Shown piece by piece: positions 1-5,578 of a DNA stretch of 5,578 nucleotides. Within the stretch, counting starts at the first letter, position 1, and every line of letters begins with the position of its first letter. Source of the DNA: Gammaproteobacteria bacterium. Lineage in GTDB: Bacteria > Pseudomonadota > Gammaproteobacteria > Chromatiales > Chromatiaceae. A program made the translations under genes and the position numbers. The notes below the pieces were generated by a model. It made no database searches. It was given only the letters and a program-made list of their open reading frames with translations, and was not told where the DNA came from. The stretch spans positions 1-5,578 of the forward strand of contig DAOUQU010000121.1 in assembly GCA_030625445.1 (NCBI GenBank), given 5' to 3'.

Positions 1-132
1 ATGCAGCAGGAGGGGCAGGGGATTGGATTGGCAATGACCCGGAAAATCGTCACTGCGGCAGGTGGGCAACTCGAGATTGACGAGAGTGTTACAACGGGTG
101 GAGCAGTAATCCTACGGCTGCCATCGGGTTGA
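1..132 (+). CDS. Sensor histidine kinase, C-terminal end (partial)
   Basis: Reading from base 1 gives 43 codons ending in TGA at 130-132. The peptide contains GQGIGLAMTRKIV (residues 5-17), which matches the G2 box of the HATPase_c domain, followed by AAGGQLEID and a final GGAVILRLP. This order (glycine-rich lid, helix, GG turn, closing beta strand ending in LP) is typical of the last 40 residues of histidine kinases. The domain would bind ATP for autophosphorylation of a histidine lying upstream, outside the window. The ATG at base 1 is at the window edge and is very unlikely to be the true start. Sensor domain, signal and partner regulator cannot be seen, and no response regulator follows. 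Another GHKL ATPase is possible but less likely. Confidence 0.8.
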   Translation: MQQEGQGIGLAMTRKIVTAAGGQLEIDESVTTGGAVILRLPSG

Positions 133-148
133 TCGTTGGCGCCAATTT

Positions 149-292
149 TTAGTCATATTGAGAATTGCTGGCTTCGATGCGGGTTGCCCATGTCTTGGCG
201 GCTGACCTGGTTTGGAATGCATGGCATCGGGTGATGCCTTTTTTGCGAACGAGTGCGGGGTGCTTCTTGCCACGCTTGGTGATGGAGGCCAT
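149..292 (-). pseudogene. Tyrosine integrase N-terminal remnant (47 codons)
   Basis: The minus strand reads from ATG at 292-290 to TAA at 151-149. The peptide starts MASITKRGKKHPALVRKKG, then has a TF-like stretch (HAFQTRSAAKTWATRIEA) and ends SNSQYD. This resembles the N-terminal arm-binding region of many phage and genomic-island integrases: a basic MASI.KRGK start, an ALVR.KG strand, and a K.A...WA..IE helix. The family normally continues for some 300 more residues with a core-binding domain and an R-H-R-Y catalytic domain, and none of that is here. Similarity to the family pattern seems to end near IEA, about position 170. A GGAGG at 304-300 lies 7 bases before the ATG, so the start is intact although the gene is not. 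The family pattern usually has an aromatic residue where HP stands, which fits decay. The call rests on remembered family pattern, not on a search; a short intact DNA-binding protein is the alternative. Confidence 0.6.
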
Positions 293-360
293 TTGAAAGC
301 CTCCGATCTGGTATAATTTTTGTGGTGCATGATCTTGCTCCTTTTCAGCGTGATTGTGTC

Positions 361-396
361 GAGCCGGTATCAGTCTCAACCTGGTATCGGCTTTTT
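361..396 (+). terminator. Probable rho-independent terminator
   Basis: GCCGGTATCAG (363-373) can pair with CTGGTATCGGC (381-391) over 11 positions if two G-U wobbles are allowed, leaving a 7-base loop (TCTCAAC). A T-run (392-396) follows directly. The A at 362 pairs with T 392 to extend the stem. In plus-strand RNA this is a typical intrinsic terminator; on the minus strand the wobbles become mismatches and there is no T-run. It would stop transcripts arriving from the histidine kinase gene about 230 bases upstream, before prfB. The two arms are also the first two copies of the GGTATC repeat, so the hairpin and the repeat array share the same bases. Confidence 0.6.
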
Positions 397-469
397 GGTA
401 TCATTTTTTTGTATCAATTCTGTATCACTACAAGCGTTGTTTTAGTCTATTTCAGGCAAAAAGGGTATC
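366..469. repeat. Cluster of six (G/T)GTATC direct repeats
   Basis: GGTATC occurs at 366-371, 383-388, 397-402 and 464-469, and TGTATC at 410-415 and 421-426. The first five start 17, 14, 13 and 11 bases apart, and the sixth lies 38 bases beyond the fifth. Most copies continue with A, so the shared core is (G/T)GTATCA. The array lies 74-177 bases upstream of the start of the minus-strand integrase remnant, where arm sites, att-region repeats or operators of such genes are often found. That placement is the only hint of function. Copies 1 and 2 also form the terminator stem, which alone could explain two of the six. Confidence 0.55.
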
Positions 470-538
470 AATTCCATCTAAATTCAACTGATGCAAGTGG
501 TTGATAACATTAATAACATATTGAAATTAGGAAGAAAA
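397..538. other. AT-rich gap before prfB, no gene recognised
   Basis: Together with 293-360 this makes about 245 bases without a recognisable coding region. It holds the distal four GTATC repeats and an AT-rich stretch just before prfB with the direct repeat ATAACAT at 504-510 and 513-519. A TTGATA at 501-506 could be a -35 element, but no good -10 sits 16-18 bases after it, so the prfB promoter cannot be fixed. A 60-codon plus-strand reading frame across 322-504 has no ribosome binding site and looks like noise. Confidence 0.4.
529..534 (+). promoter_or_regulatory. Ribosome binding site of prfB
   Basis: AGGAAG lies just ahead of the ATG at 539-541, with the AGGA core 6 bases from it. This fixes the true start in the short first reading frame, so the ATG at 648, in the second frame, is not the start. 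Confidence 0.75.
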
Positions 539-1637
539 ATGCAAGACATCAACCCGATTACCAATAAAATCGCCGATCTCAGGGGGCGTATGGAATCCCT
601 CAGGGGGTATCTTTGACTATGCCGGCAAAAAAGAGCAGCTGGACGAGGTGCAGCGCGAACTGGAACAGCCGGATATATGGAATGAGCCGGAACGTGCACA
701 GGCATTAGGTCAGGAGCGCTCCAGGCTGGATGCAATCGTCGGTGGCATTGATCAGATCGCTGAGGTTCTGGGTGATGCCGCTGAACTGATCGAGATGGCG
801 GTGGAGGAGGGTGACGCAGAGACGGTCGATTCGGTCGCCGATGATGTTGATGGCTGCGAGAAAAAGGTGGAGGAGCTTGAATTCCAGCGCATGTTCTCCG
901 GTGAACTCGATGCCAATAGCGCCTATCTCGATATTCAGGCGGGTTCCGGCGGCACTGAAGCCCAGGACTGGGCCGAGATGCTGCTGCGCATGTACCTGCG
1001 CTGGAGTGATTCACATGGTTTCAAGACCGAATTGATGGAAGTCAGCTCCGGTGATGTTGCCGGCATCAAGTCAGCCACTGTGCATATTCAAGGCGACTAC
1101 GTCTTCGGCTGGCTGCGCACCGAGATCGGCGTGCATCGCCTGGTGCGCAAGTCACCGTTTGATTCGGGCAACCGTCGTCACACCTCGTTCTCTGCGGTTT
1201 TCGTCTCTCCGGAGATCGATGACACCATCGAGATCGAGATCAATCCAGCCGATTTGCGCATCGATGTCTACCGGGCATCCGGAGCGGGAGGGCAGCATAT
1301 CAACAAAACGGAATCGGCGGTGCGCATTACGCACAAGCCGACAGGCGCTGTGGTGCAGTGCCAAAGCGGCCGTTCACAGCATAAAAACAAGGAGCAGGCG
1401 ATGAAGCAGCTGAAGGCGAAGCTGTATGAACTGGAGATGCAGAAACGCAGGGAAACCTCGCAGGCGCTGGAGGAGACCAAGTCCGACATCGGCTGGGGAA
1501 GCCAGATACGCTCCTATGTGCTGGACCAGTCACGCATCAAGGATCTGCGCACCAATGTCGAGACCAGCAACACCCAGGCGGTGCTGGATGGCGCGCTGGA
1601 CCAGTTTATTGAAGTGAGCCTGCAAAGCGGGCTGTAA
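539..1637 (+). CDS. prfB: Peptide chain release factor 2 (programmed +1 frameshift)
   Basis: RF2 recognises UGA and UAA in the ribosomal A site and triggers release of the finished peptide. The gene is in two frames: codons 1-25 run from 539 to 613, TGA follows at 614-616, and a +1 shift at CTT continues with GAC at 615-617, through to TAA at 1635-1637. The joined product is 365 residues, the same length as in E. coli. Key elements fall at E. coli positions: the SPF tripeptide that reads the stop codon at residues 205-207 (KSPFDSG), Ala246, and the GGQ catalytic motif at 250-252 (ASGAGGQH). The end, IRSYVLD.SRIKDLRT.VET.NTQAVLDG, is strongly conserved. The N-terminal helices (about 27-110) form domain 1. 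Expression should be autoregulated: low RF2 slows termination at the internal TGA and favours the shift. lysS, which often follows prfB in enterobacteria, is absent; an efflux operon follows instead. Identification is very secure. Confidence 0.98.
602..617 (+). promoter_or_regulatory. prfB +1 programmed frameshift site
   Basis: The site reads AGGGGG TAT CTT TGA C. AGGGGG (602-607) acts as an internal Shine-Dalgarno sequence that pairs with the 16S rRNA, 3 bases upstream of the slippery CTT (611-613). TGA (614-616) followed by C is a weak stop context. The tRNA on CTT slips to TTT and translation resumes at GAC (615-617). This matches the well-studied E. coli prfB arrangement element for element. 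Confidence 0.97.
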
Positions 1638-1651
1638 ATGCCACCATAAAA

Positions 1652-1680
1652 TGTAGGAGCGGCCCTCTGGCCGCGATAGT
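1652..1680. repeat. REP-like palindromic element
   Basis: TGTAGGAGCGGCC, then CTCT, then GGCCGCGATAGT. GCGGCC (1659-1664) and GGCCGC (1669-1674) form a perfect 6-base-pair stem with a 4-base loop, preceded by GTAG (1653-1656). The GTAGGAGCGG...CCGCGA layout matches the REP sequences scattered between genes in Pseudomonas and other gammaproteobacteria, which are mobilised by RAYT transposases. It starts 14 bases after the prfB stop. No T-run follows, so it is not a canonical terminator, though REP hairpins can protect mRNA 3' ends. The rest of the genome would have to be searched for further copies. Confidence 0.7.
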
Positions 1681-1689
1681 CTATGCCGC

Positions 1690-1718
1690 CTGATAGAATC
1701 GTGCTCCTCATATATATT
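1690..1718 (+). promoter_or_regulatory. Possible sigma-70 promoter for the efflux operon
   Basis: CTGATA (1690-1695, 4 of 6 to TTGACA) and TATATT (1713-1718, 5 of 6 to TATAAT) are separated by 17 bases. This places a start near 1725, about 40 bases before the adaptor start codon. The region is AT-rich compared with the coding DNA around it. It is a pattern match only. Confidence 0.4.
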
Positions 1719-1753
1719 TTATGCTTCATTTTTGATCGATCATTTCCATCTCC

Positions 1754-1758
1754 AAGGA
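1754..1758 (+). promoter_or_regulatory. Ribosome binding site deciding the adaptor start
   Basis: AAGGA lies 8 bases before the ATG at 1767. The in-frame ATG at 1683 has no such site and sits against the REP element, and the GTG at 1806 has none either, so 1767 is preferred. Confidence 0.65.
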
Positions 1759-1766
1759 AAACACCA

Positions 1767-3071
1767 ATGATTCTCTGTAATACAACACGATATTCCACAG
1801 CTGCTGTGAAATGCACTACTCAAGCAGCTCTGCTGACAATCAGCCTGCTGCTGCTCTCCTCCTGCGGTGAGCAGCAGGCGGAGAAGGCTGCGCCGCCTCC
1901 CGGGGTGCTGGTTCAGGCTGTTTCGCAAAAAGAGATCTCCGATAGCGTCAAGTTTCTCGGCAGGACAACCGCCATCAATGATGTCTCTGTCAGAGCAAGG
2001 GTTCAGGGTTATCTTCTTGAGCGCAACTTCGAAGAGGGCGGGGATATCAGCAAGGGTGATCTGCTCTTCAAGATAGATCCGGAGTCTTACGAGGCGGCGT
2101 TGGCTGCGGCCAAAGGCTCTGTCGCTGAGTACCAGGCAGCACTGGTGCGGGCCGAGAAGGATCTGGTGCGCTACAAGGAGTTGGGGAAAAAGGCATTTGC
2201 GAGCCAGCAGGATGTTGACAAGGCCGAGAGCGACAAGCTGCAGGCAGCGGCGCAGCTGCAATCCGCCAAGGCGAGGGTCGAGGAGGCAGAGATCGACCTG
2301 GAACATACCAGTATCAAGTCGCCTATCAATGGGCGCATCGGACGCGCAATTGTCAGCGTCGGCAACCTGGTTGATGCATCCACGGGAGAGCTGGCGCGCG
2401 TGGTGGAGCTCAATCCAATCTATGCCACTTTCAACGTCAGTGAAAAAGTGATGCTGAATATTCAGCAAAATAAGAAAGTGAAACAGAAAGGAGGACCCAG
2501 GAAATTCGAGGTCAAGCTGGAATTGCCGAATGGCTCTATCTATGAACATCCGGGCGTCATCGATTTTTCCGACAACACGGTGAATCGACGTACTGGTGCG
2601 ATCGTGGTCAGGGCGCGTTTCGATAACCCCGATGAACTGCTGGTGCCTGGAATCAATGTCCTGATGCTGCTGAGCATGGAAGAGAAAGAGGATGTGCTTG
2701 TCGTTCCCCAGGCATCTGTACAGGAGGATCAGGCGGGCAAGTTTGTGCTGCTCGTCGATCAGGACAACAAGGTGGAGATCCGTCAGGTCAAACTCGGCAG
2801 ACAGTATGCTGGAGACTGGATCGTGAAGGATGGCCTGCAACCTGGTGATAAAGTCATCACTGAAGGTGTGCAGAAAGTCCGCGCCGGCATGGAGGTTGCG
2901 CCCAAGCAGGCTGTCTCACCGTTTGCCAATGAGCAGGGAAGCAAGCAGGGTATAGCCCAGGGGAATACGGATGAGCAGCAGCCTGCTAAGGAGAGCAATA
3001 AAGTTGATGGTAAGGAGAGAGAGGGTAAAGAACAGAAGAGTCAACCCCAAGAGAGCGAGTCGCAGGAGTAG
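1767..3071 (+). CDS. RND efflux membrane fusion protein (AcrA/MexA type lipoprotein)
   Basis: This is a 434-residue periplasmic adaptor that would link the RND pump to an outer-membrane channel. A hydrophobic stretch (about 20-30) ends in the lipobox LSSC, so Cys33 is predicted to be lipidated and to anchor the mature protein to the inner membrane. The usual adaptor order follows: first lipoyl half (about 73-104, with VRARVQGYL and KGDLLFKIDP), an alpha-helical hairpin (about 106-178, with SQQDVDKAE near its turn), second lipoyl half (HTSIKSPINGRIGR, from 180), then beta-barrel and membrane-proximal domains (LVPGINV, VLVVPQASVQ, GLQPGDKVITEGVQKVRAGM). The core is typical in length. The last 47 residues (388-434) form a Gln/Glu/Lys/Ser-rich tail that looks disordered. 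A GTG start at 1806 would give a shorter, more standard signal peptide but lacks a ribosome binding site. The stop lies 3 bases before the RND start, so the two are surely one operon. Substrate cannot be told. Confidence 0.93.
   Translation: MILCNTTRYSTAAVKCTTQAALLTISLLLLSSCGEQQAEKAAPPPGVLVQAVSQKEISDSVKFLGRTTAINDVSVRARVQGYLLERNFEEGGDISKGDLLFKIDPESYEAALAAAKGSVAEYQAALVRAEKDLVRYKELGKKAFASQQDVDKAESDKLQAAAQLQSAKARVEEAEIDLEHTSIKSPINGRIGRAIVSVGNLVDASTGELARVVELNPIYATFNVSEKVMLNIQQNKKVKQKGGPRKFEVKLELPNGSIYEHPGVIDFSDNTVNRRTGAIVVRARFDNPDELLVPGINVLMLLSMEEKEDVLVVPQASVQEDQAGKFVLLVDQDNKVEIRQVKLGRQYAGDWIVKDGLQPGDKVITEGVQKVRAGMEVAPKQAVSPFANEQGSKQGIAQGNTDEQQPAKESNKVDGKEREGKEQKSQPQESESQE
3064..3068 (+). promoter_or_regulatory. 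Ribosome binding site of the RND pump, inside the adaptor gene
   Basis: AGGAG lies within the last codons of the adaptor gene and 6 bases before the GTG at 3075. It supports GTG as the start and points to translational coupling between adaptor and pump. Confidence 0.75.
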
Positions 3072-3074
3072 GTC

Positions 3075-5578
3075 GTGTTTAGTGCATTCTTTATCGATCG
3101 TCCTAAATTTGCTTTCGTCATCTCGATCGTCATCACCATTGCCGGTCTGATCGCGCTGCAGGCACTGCCGATTGCCCAGTATCCGGAGCTTGCGCCGCCA
3201 CAGGTGCAGGTCTCCGCCTCCTATCCGGGAGCGGATGCCGAGACCATTGCCGATACCGTCGCAGGGCCGCTGGAATCCAAGATCAACGGTGTGGATGACA
3301 TGATCTATATGTCGTCCAACAGCGCCAACGACGGCAGTTACGTACTGAACGTCAGTTTTGCGGTAGGCACGGACCCCGATATCGCCACCGTCAATGTGCA
3401 GAACCGTGTCGGCCAGGCTGAAGCGATGCTGCCCGAAGAGGTGCGCCGCCAGGGGGTGACGACCACCAAACAGTCGACGAATATGCTGATGGTGGTCAAT
3501 CTGTTTTCTCCAAAACAGACCTACGACAACCTGTTTTTGAACAACTACACCAACATCAATGTCACCGATGCGCTGGCGCGGCTCGACGGCGTGGGCAAGG
3601 CGTCTATCCTTGGTGTTCAGGATTACGGCATGCGCATCTGGTTTGACCCGGCCAGGTTGTCCGGCCTGGAACTGACGCCGACCGATGTTATCACTGCAAT
3701 CCGTGAACAGAATGTCCAGGTTCCCGCCGGTCAGGTTGGCCAGGCGCCGGCGACCAAAGAGACGCAGTTCCAATATACGTTGCGAACGCATGGACGCCTG
3801 TCCGATCCTGAAGAGTTCGGCGAGATCATCGTGCGCGTCGATGACGACGGTTCGACCGTGCGCGTCAAGGATATTGCGCGTGTCGAACTGGGCTCCAAGT
3901 CCTATTCGGCCTATGGCAACCTGGAGGGTGAAGACGCCGTCATACTGGCGATCTACCAGTTGCCCGGGGCTAACGCCATGCAGGTGGCTGAAGCGGTGCG
4001 CAACGAAATGCAGCATCTCTCCGCGCGTTTTCCCGAAGATGTCGAATACTCCGTGCTGTATGACACCACGCGTCTGATCGAGGCATCGATCAATGAAGTC
4101 GTCACCACGCTTTTCATTGCCGTCTTCCTGGTAGTGCTGGTGGTGTTCATCTTCATACAGGACTGGCGCTCCACCCTGATACCGACGATTGCGATTCCGG
4201 TTTCTCTGATTGGAACCTTTGCCGGCCTGATGGTGATGGGCTACTCCATCAACCTGATCACGCTGTTCGGCCTGATCCTGGCAATCGGCATCGTCGTCGA
4301 TGACGCCATCATCGTGGTGGAGAATACACAGCGCCATCTGGCCGATGGACTGTCGCCGCGTGATGCCACGCGCAAGGCGATGTCGGAAATCTCCGGCGCA
4401 ATCATCGCGACGACGCTGGTGCTGCTGGCCGTGTTTATACCGGTCGGCTTCATGCCGGGTTTGACCGGACAGCTCTACAAGCAGTTCTCTGTGACGATCT
4501 CCATTGCCGTATTGATCTCGTCGATCAACGCCCTTACACTCAGCCCGGCATTGTGCGCCAGCCTGCTCAAACCCACCAGCGGGCTTCCTGAAACCGGCTT
4601 CTTTGGCTGGTTTAATCGTATGTTTGAGCGAGTGCGAGGCGGTTACGGCAACTGGGTGACCGTGCTGGTGCGACGCAGCGCCCTGGTGATGGTGCTGTTC
4701 GTGGTATTTGCGGCGGCGACTTTCTGGCTGTTCAAGCAGATGCCGACTGGTTTCGTGCCGATCGAGGATCAGGGCGCCTTCATGATCGATATCCAGCTGC
4801 CGGAGGGGGCGTCACTGAACCGCACCGATGGCGTCGTTAGGGAGACGGAAGCGATCGTCAAGCAGCAGCCAGGGGTGGCGAATGTCATGTCTGTTGCCGG
4901 TTACAGTATTCTCAAGCAGGGCGTGGCATCCAATGGCGCACTGATCATTGCTGTGCTGGATCCCTGGGAAGAGCGTACTGCGCCGGAATTGCACGAAGAC
5001 GCCATCGTGCGACAGCTCCATGGAAAGCTCAACGCCATTCCGACGGCAAATATCTTCCCCTTCCAGACGCCGCCGATCCCCGGCCTTGGCAGCACCGGCG
5101 GCTTCGAATTTATCCTGCAGTCCACTGGCGGTGATTCACCACAGACCATGGCGTCGGTCATGGGCGGGCTGATACTCGGAACCAAGGAGGCGCCTGAACT
5201 GGGTGCCGTCTTCAGCACCTTCAAGGCGTCGGTGCCGCAGATTTTTCTCGATGTCGACCGCGACAAGGCCAAGCTGATGGGGGTCTCGCTGACGGATCTC
5301 TATGCGACCTTCTCCAGCCAGCTGGGTTCTGCCTACGTCAATGACTTCAACAAGTTTGGCAAGACCTACCAGGTGCTGACACAGGCTGACGCGCAATTTC
5401 GCAACGGCATCGAGGATGTCTACAACCTGCATACCCGCAATGCAACCGGAGAGATGGTGCCGATGCGCACCCTTCTGAAGGCTGAGCCGCTGCTGGGGCC
5501 TGACATGATCAACCGCTACAACATCTATCGCTCCATCACCATCAACGGCAGTGCGGCCTCGGGTTACAGTTCCGGTGA
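3075..5578 (+). CDS. RND multidrug efflux transporter, HAE1/AcrB family (3' end cut)
   Basis: This inner-membrane proton-drug antiporter works as a trimer with the adaptor and an outer-membrane channel. The frame is open from GTG to the window edge, 834 codons of a usual 1,030-1,050, so roughly the last 200 residues are missing. The start FSAFFIDRPKFAFVI matches the AcrB N-terminus, with TM1 at about 11-30. The first porter domain holds PEEVRRQGV, YGMRIWFDP and LTPTDVI. TM2-TM4 (about 342-415) include INLITLFGLILAIG and the proton-relay pair Asp409-Asp410 in GIVVDDAIIVVEN, matching AcrB D407/D408. TM5-TM6 span about 440-494 and TM7 about 536-555, followed by the motif PTGFVPIEDQG. The second porter domain (PFQTPPIPGLG, then GGFEF) runs to the edge. 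The DYGMRIWFDP stretch seems closer to MexF/OqxB-type pumps than to AcrB. The essential TM10 lysine and TM11-12 lie outside the window. No frameshift or internal stop is seen. Confidence 0.95.
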   Translation, partial: MFSAFFIDRPKFAFVISIVITIAGLIALQALPIAQYPELAPPQVQVSASYPGADAETIADTVAGPLESKINGVDDMIYMSSNSANDGSYVLNVSFAVGTDPDIATVNVQNRVGQAEAMLPEEVRRQGVTTTKQSTNMLMVVNLFSPKQTYDNLFLNNYTNINVTDALARLDGVGKASILGVQDYGMRIWFDPARLSGLELTPTDVITAIREQNVQVPAGQVGQAPATKETQFQYTLRTHGRLSDPEEFGEIIVRVDDDGSTVRVKDIARVELGSKSYSAYGNLEGEDAVILAIYQLPGANAMQVAEAVRNEMQHLSARFPEDVEYSVLYDTTRLIEASINEVVTTLFIAVFLVVLVVFIFIQDWRSTLIPTIAIPVSLIGTFAGLMVMGYSINLITLFGLILAIGIVVDDAIIVVENTQRHLADGLSPRDATRKAMSEISGAIIATTLVLLAVFIPVGFMPGLTGQLYKQFSVTISIAVLISSINALTLSPALCASLLKPTSGLPETGFFGWFNRMFERVRGGYGNWVTVLVRRSALVMVLFVVFAAATFWLFKQMPTGFVPIEDQGAFMIDIQLPEGASLNRTDGVVRETEAIVKQQPGVANVMSVAGYSILKQGVASNGALIIAVLDPWEERTAPELHEDAIVRQLHGKLNAIPTANIFPFQTPPIPGLGSTGGFEFILQSTGGDSPQTMASVMGGLILGTKEAPELGAVFSTFKASVPQIFLDVDRDKAKLMGVSLTDLYATFSSQLGSAYVNDFNKFGKTYQVLTQADAQFRNGIEDVYNLHTRNATGEMVPMRTLLKAEPLLGPDMINRYNIYRSITINGSAASGYSSG

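Noticed and set aside
136..150. TTGGCGCCAA palindrome followed by a T-run, as a terminator of the histidine kinase gene
   Set aside because: With a minimal loop the stem would be only about 3 base pairs, too weak for an intrinsic terminator.
366..469. CRISPR array
   Set aside because: The repeated unit is only 6-7 bases, spacing is 11-43 bases and irregular, and no cas gene is present.
322..504. Plus-strand frame of 60 codons
   Set aside because: It crosses the terminator and repeats, has no ribosome binding site, and the peptide resembles nothing I know.
648..1637. prfB starting at the ATG at 648
   Set aside because: The conserved N-terminus, the ribosome binding site at 529-534 and the full frameshift site all place the start at 539.
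1683..1766. Longer adaptor starting at ATG 1683
   Set aside because: There is no ribosome binding site, the extension overlaps the likely promoter, and it would put an extra hydrophobic segment before the lipoprotein signal.
1740..2840. Open minus-strand frame of 366 codons
   Set aside because: It is antisense to the adaptor gene, shows no family motif and has no convincing ribosome binding site or promoter.
2916..4337. Open minus-strand frame of 473 codons
   Set aside because: It lies wholly antisense to the adaptor end and the RND gene, which are secure. The peptide is rich in His, Asp, Gln and Arg with no recognisable domain, as expected from the opposite strand of GC-rich coding DNA.

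Overview
The window looks like chromosomal DNA of a gammaproteobacterium. The release factor 2 gene (prfB) has the E. coli-type length (365 residues), an in-frame TGA at codon 26 and the classic RGYL-D frameshift site. A REP-like palindrome of the kind common in Pseudomonas and relatives follows it. No species can be named from the sequence alone.

Layout from left to right. Positions 1-132 are the last 43 codons of a sensor histidine kinase on the plus strand. Positions 133-538 hold no complete gene. On the minus strand there is an integrase N-terminal remnant (292 down to 149) with a good ribosome binding site, which stops after 47 codons. On the plus strand there is a hairpin plus T-run that looks like an intrinsic terminator (361-396), and a cluster of six (G/T)GTATC direct repeats (366-469) upstream of the integrase start. 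Next comes prfB (539-1637), read through a +1 programmed frameshift. A short intergenic region (1638-1766) carries a REP-like palindrome, a plausible sigma-70 promoter and a small palindrome. The right half is an efflux operon: a lipoprotein membrane fusion protein (1767-3071), then, 3 bases later, an inner-membrane RND transporter of the HAE1 type (3075 to beyond the window end).

How the genes relate. The adaptor and the RND pump are tightly coupled and should form two parts of a tripartite drug or small-molecule exporter. No outer-membrane channel or local regulator is visible, so a TolC-type partner must lie downstream or elsewhere. prfB is functionally separate, and its frameshift is the well-known autoregulatory loop in which RF2 itself reads the internal TGA. 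The histidine kinase end has no visible link to the rest.

The conserved genes are ordinary. The part most worth a second look is the 133-538 interval, where an integrase stub, a repeat array and a terminator built from two of the repeats sit between two housekeeping-type genes. This could be a decayed or minimal mobile element. It is an inference and needs a comparative search.
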